Assembly (NCBI RefSeq): GCF_001468225.1
Contig: NZ_LNRU01000007.1
Coordinates: 1-64,000 of the forward strand
Source of the DNA: Sphingopyxis sp. H053
GTDB lineage: Bacteria > Pseudomonadota > Alphaproteobacteria > Sphingomonadales > Sphingomonadaceae
DNA: 64,000 nucleotides
Direction of reading: 5' to 3'
The stretch's first letter is position 1, and every line of letters begins with the position of its first letter. The notes under the pieces are model-generated. The model ran no database searches. It was not told the DNA's origin and worked only from the letters and a program-made list of their open reading frames with translations. The position numbers and the translations under genes are program-made. Positions 9,401 through 17,044 of the stretch are shown here, in pieces.

Positions 9401-9659
9401 GAGCCGCCTCAAGCTGCTCGAACCTGCCGCCGACACGAATCTGAGGTTCTTTCTCGATAACTATCCCGCGGGTGGCTCGTTCATTCTGGTTCCCACTTAC
9501 GTGAAGGAGAATGGCGAGCCCGATCTGATGATGGACCTTGCCATACTAAAGCATGACCTCTCGATCCGGAGAGTTGCCGATATCGGCAAGTCCGATTTGG
9601 AAATCATCGGAGTGCAGCTTCTCGAGCAAATGGAGGCGCGCGACGGTTCGCCGCCTTGA
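6453..9659 (+). CDS. Large protein with restriction-endonuclease-like N-terminus
   Basis: Unnamed 1068-residue cargo protein. Residues about 60-195 look like the nuclease module found at the head of many defence proteins: Glu64, the glycine-rich GPEGGGDSK (84-92) with Asp90, then FAFSAKKQW (122-130) with Lys127, and a closing strand-helix FDRSWIIDRVL (182-192). This order fits a PD-(D/E)xK core. No Walker A/B or STAND NTPase motif is visible after it; instead residues 200-650 are helical and TPR-like, and 690-1068 form an unrecognised mixed region. The ATG at 6453 is the first in frame after the intergenic gap. It ends base-to-base against the convergent integrase. A phage- or plasmid-targeting role is inferred from domain type and island position only. 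Confidence 0.6.
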   Translation: MDQPDDSADQLAATRAILPSEFMRQLRPDEFSDSGSEPAFILEAYELEQRLEYVTARNETHDFEIFCRKLCERIVCKNLKPATGPEGGGDSKADSETFAVSDEITTLHYVGEANSGSERWAFAFSAKKQWQQKARSDIEGIAATGRPYTKVFVVTSRYGRSKDVAKIQDELSEKFGFRVEIFDRSWIIDRVLTHGNQDIAVDYLGVGKRNEKARVGPADYARSQQLEDLEKAIQDPAAYAGIEAQRVTDALLAATLSKELERPPFETHGRFDRAIRIADQHGLLSQQIEARYQRLWTAFYWFDEFDLLDREFDAFAELAFGSPAARHAERLANLLQCLITAVAQGYRSAEQVRLSERRSALVARLEFFAGQKDRPNNALEARTTSLMLEITSLAFDRRDEISPFWQEAEAILEAASGLAEYDAERLAQLIEEVGPLAGNDPAYGELVDKLADFMGKRVGEGESGRILLRRARRLDTNADRLEIIRLLGRATHQLTKREYAEELIEASYMLAVAYRGTGTLWAARAAALFAVASIIADSEHDSHPSVTLVPALMLLIWIDIELRLLPEALDAIRMVNGCRKLLPLDDASKVRVDERLKEFDGVLTCQFLNSSADDFEAMAGLPTVLERLGLPMSCGALLYALGYAERLGERQPEEEPEGGLEGMFARAANQPAGDLGGRPLVTGSPRPHSIETRVIGMRVAVHLSGSDTALLAGQTLLAVIDTLFATVIGLRIGAFVERFDIDLVESDVATAPNVDFDGNNMRAKLHWPAGSTPADHLGESGTHSQFLLLSTLMLVATSLADRQKISLEKLFREESLLERVSAAVASSNSRIRAMNSPASRLTDWNELSLERFPPKADRPVIVRVPEADPEEETISERYATGDHRSVEVRSILDIPQWEQARWIGVMLGLQHDLPIVGLHFEDREAGRQIFERWRERFGARDAKGAIHIAILRELPGRPPSHYAVLLMAGTEPGDFAGTLVSMPSRLKLLEPAADTNLRFFLDNYPAGGSFILVPTYVKENGEPDLMMDLAILKHDLSIRRVADIGKSDLEIIGVQLLEQMEARDGSPP

Positions 9660-9672
9660 TCAGGCGGCGAAC
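9646..9672. terminator. Bidirectional hairpin over two convergent stop codons
   Basis: A perfect inverted repeat, GTTCGCCGCC (9646-9655) and GGCGGCGAAC (9663-9672), is separated by TTGATCA. The loop contains the stop codon of the rightward cargo gene (TGA 9657-9659) and that of the leftward integrase (TCA 9660-9662). The 10 bp GC-rich stem should fold in transcripts from either side, so it is a likely shared terminator or transcript-end barrier, although no U-tract follows. Confidence 0.55.
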
Positions 9673-10943
9673 TTCATCTTTGCCGCCTTCCGCACGCCAG
9701 TCTCAAGATGTTTTGCGATCTCGTCCGAAGTGCGGCTGACCGCCAGCTTCACGGCTTCATCGATATGAACATAGTCCTGCGTCACACTTTGCGACGCGTG
9801 GCCTAGCATCGCGCGGATCGTGAGCTCGGAGAAGCCGAGTTCGCCCGCCATGCTGCCGAAGGTGTGGCGCAGCGTATGCGGCGTTACGCCCTCAATGCCG
9901 GCCGAGCGGCATAGTCGGGCCAAGCAGTCGCTGACGGCGGTAAACGGGCCTTCGCCATTCGACGCGGGAAAGACGTAGGGGCAGCCGGCTATTTCGGGTT
10001 GAGCGACGACGATCTTGATCGCCTCGGGTCCGATCGCCCGAAATTGTGCATCGCTCTTCGTGTCGGGGAACGCGACGTAGCCGCCCATGGGGTTAACCCA
10101 CTGCCGCTGCAGCGCCTGCGCCTCTTCGCGCCGATAGCCGGTCAGAAGGAGCGTCCTGACAATTGCGAGCGCAACGGGGTTCTCGGAACCCAGTTCGGCC
10201 CGGCCGATCGCCCGACCCAGCAGCTCGATCTCGGCGATGCTGAGACGCCGGGTCCTTTTCTTGGTCGCGAGCTTCTTCGCGCCCTTCGTAGGATGTTCCG
10301 CAATCAGTCCCTTGTGCTTTGCATGGCCTAGGATGGCCTGGAGGGTGCCGAGGCTCCTCCCGGCAACGCCGGCACCGCCCGTCGGGCGGCCGCCGCGCCC
10401 GCCCGAAGGAGGCTTTCGGGTCTGACCGGTTGCAATGTCATTTTGCATTGCCTCGACGTCGGCGATCGTCAGCTTCCGCACGAGGCGTTTGCCCATCAGC
10501 GGGATGATATGCGTCAGGATGCGGCTCTCATCCATGTTGAGCGAGGTGTCCTTGATCGGGCGGTTCTTCCGTCCAAGAATGCGGCCGGCTCGCGCTTCGA
10601 CGAGATACCATTCGCACATCTCGGCGACATTGAGATCCTTCCGGACCCGGCGCGACTCCTCTGCGGGATCTTCGCCAGAGGCGACCTTGCCCAACTGAAT
10701 CTTCGCGAGCTCGCGGGCTTGCTCGACCGTCATCACGCCGAAGCGCCCGATCTTCACTCGCCGAACCCGGCCTTCCTCATTCATATACTGGATGACGAAG
10801 GTTTTCGTCCCGGTTGCGCCGACACGGACACCGAAACCTTTGATCTCGGTATCCCAAAGAAATGCCTGGCCTGTCGCTGGTGCAGCCAGCGCATCGACCG
10901 TCCGCTTATTGAGCTTCGCAAGCGCCACAAGTTCCTCCATCAT
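9660..10943 (-). CDS. int: Tyrosine-type integrase of the conjugative element
   Basis: Site-specific recombinase, 427 residues, that inserts and excises the element. The N-terminus is a DUF4102-like arm-binding domain (KLNKRTVDAL..P......LWDTEIKGFGVRV), followed by a core-binding domain and the catalytic domain. Visible catalytic residues are Arg271 (TGYRREE), Lys296 (DTKSD), His356-x2-Arg359 (HTLRHTFG), His382 (GHAS) and the nucleophile Tyr391 (TQDYVH). Its start lies about 160 bases from the tRNA-Gly attachment site and it reads inward, the classic arrangement for tRNA-integrating elements. Residues 175-196 are an unusual Gly/Pro/Arg-rich insert between the core-binding and catalytic domains. 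An ATG one codon downstream is an equally good start. Confidence 0.93.
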   Translation of the reverse strand: MMEELVALAKLNKRTVDALAAPATGQAFLWDTEIKGFGVRVGATGTKTFVIQYMNEEGRVRRVKIGRFGVMTVEQARELAKIQLGKVASGEDPAEESRRVRKDLNVAEMCEWYLVEARAGRILGRKNRPIKDTSLNMDESRILTHIIPLMGKRLVRKLTIADVEAMQNDIATGQTRKPPSGGRGGRPTGGAGVAGRSLGTLQAILGHAKHKGLIAEHPTKGAKKLATKKRTRRLSIAEIELLGRAIGRAELGSENPVALAIVRTLLLTGYRREEAQALQRQWVNPMGGYVAFPDTKSDAQFRAIGPEAIKIVVAQPEIAGCPYVFPASNGEGPFTAVSDCLARLCRSAGIEGVTPHTLRHTFGSMAGELGFSELTIRAMLGHASQSVTQDYVHIDEAVKLAVSRTSDEIAKHLETGVRKAAKMKFAA

Positions 10944-11106
10944 ATTACGCGAGGGTGGCCGATTCGAAAAGTAATGAGGACGTAATAGAAAATCACCGCT
11001 TCGCAGGGTAGGGCTAGGATAAATTATCGTAGGCCGAAGTCAACAAATGCTTGGATTTTCGTACCTTGGCGTAGAAAAAGAAGCTCTGGGGTATTTGCAG
11101 TAATTT

Positions 11107-11152
11107 CTTGCCAAGGTTGGGGTCGAGGGTTCGAATCCCTTCGCCCGCTCCA
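11107..11152 (+). other. Attachment site: 3' half of tRNA-Gly(GCC)
   Basis: The sequence from CTTGCCAAG (anticodon stem-loop 3' part with GCC anticodon) through the T-arm GGGTTCGAATCCC to CGCCCGCT and an encoded CCA end is the 3' half of tRNA-Gly(GCC). The 5' half is missing: bases before 11107 do not fold into a D-arm or acceptor stem. This is what remains at the integrase end of an element inserted into a tRNA gene, so 11107-11152 is the attachment core and the intact tRNA-Gly should sit at the opposite element end, left of the window. Chromosomal DNA begins after 11152. Confidence 0.85.
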
Positions 11153-11521
11153 GTTTTCTTCATAAAATCAGTGATTTAGTGAAAGCGCGGATTGCGTCGT
11201 CACTGGTGGCAAGCCTGTGGGGACGGAGCTTTGTCTCCATATTGTCACCAGCTCCAGGCGAGGATCCGGACAGGTCGGCGGTATCTCGCGTAGTGTCGAC
11301 ACGGGGCTGCGCCCGGCGGCGGTGCGTCCCCGCGGGAGCCGCTTGTTCCGGACGGGGCGCAAGGAGAGCGAGAAGGATTCCGGACTTCCGGGACGGACAA
11401 TGGCTGGGAGAGGCTCCAGGCGCTCGTCGCGGAGATCGGCCATCATCCTGTTCGAATTATCCCGTCCGCCGAGACAATCGACGAATGACGGCGCCGGATC
11501 GCCGAGGTAGCCTACCCGTCG
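11153..11521. other. Intergenic stretch after the attachment site
   Basis: About 370 bases between the tRNA-Gly remnant and the AraC-type regulator. Several short open frames cross it on both strands, but none has a convincing start, ribosome site or family resemblance, and their Arg/Ser-rich composition is typical of out-of-frame GC-rich DNA. It may hold the promoter of the regulator and decayed DNA from earlier insertions at this tRNA. No repeat or hairpin of note was recognised. Confidence 0.5.
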
Positions 11522-12208
11522 ATGGCGAAGAATTTCTGGCAGGGCGCCTTGCGCATCGAGGGCGAGACGGCCTGGTGGTCGGGCACGATCGGCGATGCGA
11601 TTCCCCATCGTCATTTTGCGGCCCAGGCGGTTTTCGCGGACTCGCCCGTGCGAGCCATCGGGAGCGACGGCCGCGAAATTTCTGGCACCTGCCTGTTGAT
11701 CGAACCCAACGCCCGGCACCAACTGCTCCCGTCCGCCGGTGCGGATATCTGTTTTGTCGAACCGACCGCCGGTTTCGGTCCGCCCGACACGTTGCGGGAT
11801 CGCATCGAAGCAGGCCGGTTTCAGATCGTGCCGGGCGCTGTGACGCGTTCCTTCTGGCAGGACTGGATGATGCGCGCCCCGCGGCGAAGCATCGATACGC
11901 GCATCTCGGACATGACTGCGACGATCGAACGGCGCCTCCCGCTCGGCGCGGTTCGTCTGTTCGACGTCGCCGCCGGGACCCGGCTTTCGGTCGGCCGGCT
12001 TCGGCACCTGTTCGCTTCCGAGATTGGCATGCCGTTCCAACGCTATGTCCTGTGGCGGCGCCTGAGCGCGGCGTTCGAGGGGCTTCTGGCAGGATCGAAC
12101 ATCACCGAGGCGGCCCATGCAGCCGGCTTTGCCGACGCCGCGCATTTTGCCCGGACGATCAAGGCCATGTTCGGCATCCGCGCCAGCGATATCATTCTGG
12201 AGCGATAG
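11522..12208 (+). CDS. AraC-family transcriptional regulator
   Basis: DNA-binding regulator of 228 residues. The N-terminal part (about 1-120) is a small cupin-like sensor domain (WQGALRIEGETAWWSG...HRHFAAQAVF). The C-terminal 100 residues are the AraC double helix-turn-helix: first helix pair around LFDVAAGTRLSVGRLRHLF, second around ITEAAHAAGFADAAHFARTI followed by K.MFGI, the usual family signature. The ligand is unknown. The methyltransferase gene begins 47 bases downstream on the same strand, so a two-gene unit is possible. It is the first gene on the chromosomal side of the tRNA-Gly attachment site. Confidence 0.85.
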   Translation: MAKNFWQGALRIEGETAWWSGTIGDAIPHRHFAAQAVFADSPVRAIGSDGREISGTCLLIEPNARHQLLPSAGADICFVEPTAGFGPPDTLRDRIEAGRFQIVPGAVTRSFWQDWMMRAPRRSIDTRISDMTATIERRLPLGAVRLFDVAAGTRLSVGRLRHLFASEIGMPFQRYVLWRRLSAAFEGLLAGSNITEAAHAAGFADAAHFARTIKAMFGIRASDIILER

Positions 12209-12255
12209 CCGCATCGTTCAAGCGTGCCGGTCCCCGCGGGACTAGTGTCCTGATC

Positions 12256-12915
12256 ATGGCAGACACAAATCGAGATTTCGTGCCCGCGCTGGGCAAGGCG
12301 GGCAATATCGAGCGATACGATGCTGTTCTCGCCTTGATGACGCGCGAAAAGAGGTGGCGGGGCGAGCTGGTGAAGCTCGTCGCTCCGGCGGTCGGCGAGA
12401 CGATCGTCGATATCGGATGCGGCACCGGAACGCTTGCAATAGCGCTCAAGGCGGCGACCCCGACCAGCATTATCTTGGGCGTCGATCCCGATCCGGATAT
12501 ACTCGACATCGCCCGGAGAAAGGCAGGAGAGGCGGATGCGGACATCCTCTGGTTCGAGGCGATGGGCGATGCGCTCGATCAAATCGGCCCGCTCCAGCAA
12601 TGCGACAAGATCGTCTCGAGCCTTGTGCTCCATCAATGCCCGATGGACGTGAAGGAAGCGATCGTCGGTCAGATGTGGCGGCTGCTGAAACCGGGCGGCG
12701 GGCTCTACATCGCCGACTATGGCGAGCAACGCTCGCTCCTGATGCGAACTTTGTTCCGGCAGGTCCAGATGATCGATGGCTTTGAGCTTACCGAGCCGAA
12801 TGCGCGGGGCTGCGTCCCCGAAATCCTGCACGACGCGGGTTTTCGCGATGTCGAGGAAGTCCGGGCCATCCAGACCCCGACGGGATCGATCTCCCTTTAT
12901 CGGGCGGAGCGCTAG
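12256..12915 (+). CDS. Class I SAM-dependent methyltransferase
   Basis: Soluble enzyme of 219 residues with a Rossmann-type S-adenosylmethionine domain. Motif I DIGCGTGTLA lies at residues 52-61, motif II-like GVDPDP follows near 80, and LLKPGGGLYIADYGE near 145-160 is the usual post-motif strand. The ATG at 12256 was chosen because the frame upstream is not coding; the open frame extends far upstream only by chance. The substrate cannot be told from sequence; the overall pattern resembles UbiE/arsenite-methyltransferase-like small-molecule enzymes, but the conserved cysteines of ArsM are not evident. It ends 12 bases before the convergent czcD-like gene. Confidence 0.82.
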   Translation: MADTNRDFVPALGKAGNIERYDAVLALMTREKRWRGELVKLVAPAVGETIVDIGCGTGTLAIALKAATPTSIILGVDPDPDILDIARRKAGEADADILWFEAMGDALDQIGPLQQCDKIVSSLVLHQCPMDVKEAIVGQMWRLLKPGGGLYIADYGEQRSLLMRTLFRQVQMIDGFELTEPNARGCVPEILHDAGFRDVEEVRAIQTPTGSISLYRAER

Positions 12916-12927
12916 CTCGCGCCGCGG

Positions 12928-13848
12928 CTAGTCATGCTCCGGCTCGGCGCATTGCTCGCTGGCGGATTCCATCTGCAATGTTGCGTGCGAGATTTCGAAC
13001 GCGTCGTGTAACGCTTCCGAAACCCCCAGCCGAACGGCGTCCGCTTCACGCCCCGGCGTCAGGACGACATGCGCCGTCAGGCTCATATCGCGGCCAGCGA
13101 TGGACCAGAGATGGAGGTCGTGGACTTCGGCCACACCATCGACAGCTGCGATGCTTGCGCGCACCGCCCCAAGATCGACGCCGCGCGGAACGCCTTGCAG
13201 CAGGATATTGGTGGTGTCGCGCAGAAGAATCCACGTCCGCGGCAGCACCCAGAGGCCGATCGCGATGGCGACGATCGGGTCGACCCAGCTCCAGCCGGTG
13301 AAATAGATCAGGATCGCGGCCCCGATGACCCCGAGCGAACCGAGCATATCGGCCCAGACCTCGAGATAGGCGCCCTTGACGTTGAGGCTCTCGTCCTTGC
13401 CGCCCGAAAGCATTCGCATCGATACAAGATTGATGATGAGCCCTGCGGCGGCAACCGCCAGCATGCCGAGCGACTGGACCTCCTGCGGCTCGACGAAACG
13501 CTTGATCCCTTCGTAGAGAATATAAGCGGCAACCGCGAAGAGCAGCAGGGCATTGAACGCTGCGGCGAGGATTTCGAAGCGGCGGTAGCCATAGGTTCGC
13601 TTGACGTCGGCGGGGCGGCGACCGATGCGGATCGCGGCCAGCGCAATCGCGAGCGCGGCCGCATCGGTGAACATATGCGCCGCATCGGAGAGCAGGGCGA
13701 GGCTGTTGAACAGCCACGCCCCCACCAGTTCGGCGACGAGAAATGTGCCCGTCAGCGCCAGCGCGATCGTCAGGTTCCGGCTGTTCGCGCCCGCCATATG
13801 GTCGTGCCCGGAATGGCCGCCCTCTTCTTGACTATGCGAATGCGCCAT
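12928..13848 (-). CDS. czcD: Cation diffusion facilitator (CzcD-like zinc/cobalt/cadmium exporter)
   Basis: Inner-membrane proton-driven exporter of divalent cations, 306 residues. The N-terminus is His-rich (MAHSHSQEEGGHSGHDH), then six transmembrane helices; SDAAHMFTDA (residues 54-63) holds the helix II metal ligands and the helix V counterpart is EVWADMLGSLGV. The C-terminal cytoplasmic domain ends in a His/Glu-rich segment. The start at 13848 gives the family-typical His-rich N-terminus and overlaps the end of czcA by 17 bases, so translation is probably coupled. It is the last gene of the leftward czc operon and supplies the cytoplasm-to-periplasm step that the tripartite pump completes. 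Confidence 0.93.
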   Translation of the reverse strand: MAHSHSQEEGGHSGHDHMAGANSRNLTIALALTGTFLVAELVGAWLFNSLALLSDAAHMFTDAAALAIALAAIRIGRRPADVKRTYGYRRFEILAAAFNALLLFAVAAYILYEGIKRFVEPQEVQSLGMLAVAAAGLIINLVSMRMLSGGKDESLNVKGAYLEVWADMLGSLGVIGAAILIYFTGWSWVDPIVAIAIGLWVLPRTWILLRDTTNILLQGVPRGVDLGAVRASIAAVDGVAEVHDLHLWSIAGRDMSLTAHVVLTPGREADAVRLGVSEALHDAFEISHATLQMESASEQCAEPEHD

Positions 13849-16800
13849 CGTCGATCCTTTCGTCCTTCTGCGCGCGTCCGCCTCCATAACGCGCGTAGAG
13901 GGTCGGAAGTACGAAGAGAGTGAGCAAGGTGGCCGAGATCAGCCCCCCGATCACCACCGTTGCGAGCGGTTTCTGCACCTCGGCGCCGGCGCCGGTCGCG
14001 AGCGCCATCGGCACGAATCCGAGACTTGCGACAAGCGCGGTCATCACCACGGGACGCAGGCGCATGAGCGCGCCTTGCCGCGCGGCTTCCGCCCGCGCCA
14101 TGCCCGAGCGCATCAGCTCCTGGATCGACGACACCATCACGAGCCCGTTGAGCACCGCGATACCCGACAGCGCGATGAACCCGACTGCTGCCGAGATGGA
14201 GAAGTCCATGCCGCGAAGGAACAGGGCAAGCACGCCGCCGATCAACGCCAGCGGCACCCCGGTGAACACGATCGCCGCGTCGCGCGGCGAACGAAGCGCG
14301 CCGTAGAGCAGCAGCAGGATCAGGATGAAACACGCCGGGATGACGAGCAGGAGCCGATCGCGAGCGGAGGCCAGATTCTCGAACTGGCCGCCCCATTCGA
14401 GGTAGCTGCCCGCGGGTAAGCGGACACCCTTCGCGATACCTGCCTTGGCATCGGCGACGACGTCGGAAATCGCGCGGCCGCGAACATTGGCCTGGACGAC
14501 GATGCGCCGCTTGCCATTTTCGCGACTGATCTGGTTGGGTCCATCGACGACGCGGATGTCGGCGACGCTGGCGAGCGGCACGAAAGAGCCGCCGGGAACG
14601 CGGACCTGCACCTGTTCGAGCACCGAGAGGTCCGAGCGCTGCGCGTCCGACAGCCGGACAACCACGGGGAAGCGGCGGTCGCCCTCGAAGATCGTGCCGG
14701 CCTGGCGGCCGCCGATCGTCGCGGTTACGACGTCCTGCACATCCTGTGCGGTGACGCCGAGCCGCGCCATCGCCTCGCGGTTCGCCCGAATATCGAGCAT
14801 CGAGAGACCTTCGGTTTCTTCGACACGCACATCGGTCGCGCCATCGGTGTTCCGCAAGATCGCGGCGATTTCCTGCGCGGTCCGGTTCATGGCGTCGAAG
14901 TCGTCGCCATAGACTTTGACGGCAATGTCGCCGCGTACGCCGGCGATGAGCTCGTTGAAGCGCATCTGGATCGGCTGGGTGATCTCATAGGCATTGCCGG
15001 GAATCTTGTTCAGCTCCCTTTCCAGCCGTTCGACCAGTTCGGCCTTGGGCAGGCTGGGGTCGGGCCACTCCTTTCGGGGTTTCAGGATCACGAAATTGTC
15101 GGTCGCATTGGGCGGCATCGGATCGGAGGCGAGGTCTGCGGTGCCTGTCTTCGAAAAGACGATGTCGATCTCGGGCTGCTTCGAGAGCATCCGTTCGATC
15201 GGAACCTGCATCGCCTGGCTCTGCTGGACCGAGGTCGAGGGAACGCGGAACGCCTGGATAAGCAGGTCGCCCTCGTCGAGCTGAGGCAGGAACACCTGGC
15301 CGAGCGAGAAGAAGGCAAGGATCGCGACGACGAACCCGCCGATCCCGGCGCCGAGCGTGACCTTGGGTTTGCTCATCGCCCGGTCGAGACCGGGTTCGTA
15401 GCGCTGCTTGAGCCAGGTCATGATTCGGCCCTCCTTCTCCTCGACGCGCTTGGAGAGCCAGATGGCGATCGCGGCCGGCACGAAGGTCAGCGAGAGGATG
15501 AAAGCGAAGCCGAGCGCAATGATCACGGTCAACGCCATCGGAATGAAGGTCTTGCCCTCAACCCCGCTCAAGGTGAGCAAAGGCACATAGACGAGGATGA
15601 TGATCGCCTGGCCATAGACCGAGGGGCGCACCATCTCGCGCGCCGCCGCTGCGACCGAAGCGAGCCTCTCCTGAAGCGTCAGGATCCGCCCCTCGCGGTG
15701 CTGGAACTCGGCCATGCGGCGAAGCGCATTTTCGACGATGATGACGGCGCCATCGACGATCAGGCCGAAGTCGAGTGCGCCGAGGCTCATCAGGTTCGCC
15801 GACACGCCCGCGCGCAGCATACCGAAGCTGGTGAGGAGCATGGTGATCGGGATGACGAGCGCCGCGATCAGCGCCGCGCGGAAATTGCCGAGCAGCAGGA
15901 AGAGCACGACGATAACAAGCAGCGCGCCCTCGGTCAGATTCTTGCCGACCGTCCAGATCGTCGAATTGACGAGCTTGGTGCGATCGAGAACCGGTTCGAT
16001 GACGACGTCGGGCGGGAGCGACGCGTTGGTCGCATCGAGCCGGTCGGCAACCGCGGTCGCGACGGCCCGGCTGTTCTCGCCGATGCGCATGATCGCGGTG
16101 CCGACGACGACCTCGGTGCCATTCTCCGATGCTGAGCCCATGCGTACGGCTTGGCCGGTGCGGACGCTTGCCACCTGGTCGAGTGTGATCGGCACGCCCG
16201 ATCGCGTCGCGACCACGACCCGCGACAGCTCGGCGGTATCGCGAATGAGCGCATCGGAGCGGACGGCAAGCCCTTCGCCGTTGCGTTCGACGACCCCGCC
16301 GCCGACGCTTGTGTTGTTGCGTTCGAGTGCTTCGGCAAGATCGGTGAGGCTGAGGTCGAGCGCCGCCAGCCTCTGCACATCGGGCACGACCATATATTGC
16401 TTCGAATAACCGCCGATCGCATCGATCCCGGCGACGCCCGGGACGGTGCGGAGCAGCGGCGTGACGATCCAGTCCTGCGCGGTGCGAAGATAGGTGGCCT
16501 TGTCCGCCTCGGTGACGAGGCGCTCGCCCTCGGGCGTTACGTAGCTGCCGTCGGGTTGGAGGCCGGGTTCGCCGGGCTTGTGCACATCATCCTTGCGGTG
16601 CGCGAGACGCACCGTCCACATATAGACTTCGCCGAGCCCCGTCGCGATCGGACCCATCTCGGGCCGGACGCCGTCGGGCATGGTTTCGGTCGCTTCATTG
16701 AGGCGTTCGCCGACCTGCTGGCGCGCAAAATAGATATCGGTCCCATCGGTGAAAACGGCGGTGACCTGTGCGAAACCGTTGCGGCTCAGCGAGCGTGTAT

Positions 16801-17041
16801 ATTCAAGCCCTGGAATCCCCGCGAGCGCGGTCTCGATCGGGAAGGCGACCTGCTTCTCGACAAGTTCGGGTGAAAGCGCGGGCGCGCGGACGTTGATCTG
16901 GATCTGGTTGTTGGTGATGTCGGGAACCGCGTCGATCGGCAGGCGCGACAGCGCGAAGGCTCCGATGACGGCGGCGATGGCGGTGAGCAGGACGACAAGC
17001 CAGCGCTTCTCGACCGCCCAGGTAACGGTGCGGGCGATCAT
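13832..17041 (-). CDS. czcA: Heavy-metal RND efflux transporter CzcA
   Basis: Proton-driven inner-membrane pump of the heavy-metal efflux RND family, 1069 residues, the usual size. The transmembrane helix IV motif DFGLIVDGAVIIVEN has Asp424, Asp430 and Glu437, the signature of Czc-type pumps for zinc, cobalt and cadmium. The N-terminus (RTVTWAVEKRWLVVLLTAI) and the duplicated periplasmic loops are standard. It works with CzcB and CzcC, encoded immediately upstream (3-base gap to czcB), and overlaps czcD. Metal specificity is inferred from the motif class; the exact ion is uncertain. Confidence 0.95.
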   Translation of the reverse strand: MIARTVTWAVEKRWLVVLLTAIAAVIGAFALSRLPIDAVPDITNNQIQINVRAPALSPELVEKQVAFPIETALAGIPGLEYTRSLSRNGFAQVTAVFTDGTDIYFARQQVGERLNEATETMPDGVRPEMGPIATGLGEVYMWTVRLAHRKDDVHKPGEPGLQPDGSYVTPEGERLVTEADKATYLRTAQDWIVTPLLRTVPGVAGIDAIGGYSKQYMVVPDVQRLAALDLSLTDLAEALERNNTSVGGGVVERNGEGLAVRSDALIRDTAELSRVVVATRSGVPITLDQVASVRTGQAVRMGSASENGTEVVVGTAIMRIGENSRAVATAVADRLDATNASLPPDVVIEPVLDRTKLVNSTIWTVGKNLTEGALLVIVVLFLLLGNFRAALIAALVIPITMLLTSFGMLRAGVSANLMSLGALDFGLIVDGAVIIVENALRRMAEFQHREGRILTLQERLASVAAAAREMVRPSVYGQAIIILVYVPLLTLSGVEGKTFIPMALTVIIALGFAFILSLTFVPAAIAIWLSKRVEEKEGRIMTWLKQRYEPGLDRAMSKPKVTLGAGIGGFVVAILAFFSLGQVFLPQLDEGDLLIQAFRVPSTSVQQSQAMQVPIERMLSKQPEIDIVFSKTGTADLASDPMPPNATDNFVILKPRKEWPDPSLPKAELVERLERELNKIPGNAYEITQPIQMRFNELIAGVRGDIAVKVYGDDFDAMNRTAQEIAAILRNTDGATDVRVEETEGLSMLDIRANREAMARLGVTAQDVQDVVTATIGGRQAGTIFEGDRRFPVVVRLSDAQRSDLSVLEQVQVRVPGGSFVPLASVADIRVVDGPNQISRENGKRRIVVQANVRGRAISDVVADAKAGIAKGVRLPAGSYLEWGGQFENLASARDRLLLVIPACFILILLLLYGALRSPRDAAIVFTGVPLALIGGVLALFLRGMDFSISAAVGFIALSGIAVLNGLVMVSSIQELMRSGMARAEAARQGALMRLRPVVMTALVASLGFVPMALATGAGAEVQKPLATVVIGGLISATLLTLFVLPTLYARYGGGRAQKDERIDDGAFA

Positions 17042-17044
17042 GGC

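Noticed and set aside
11107..11152. Functional tRNA-Gly gene
   Set aside because: Only the 3' half from the anticodon stem is present; no D-arm or 5' acceptor strand lies upstream.
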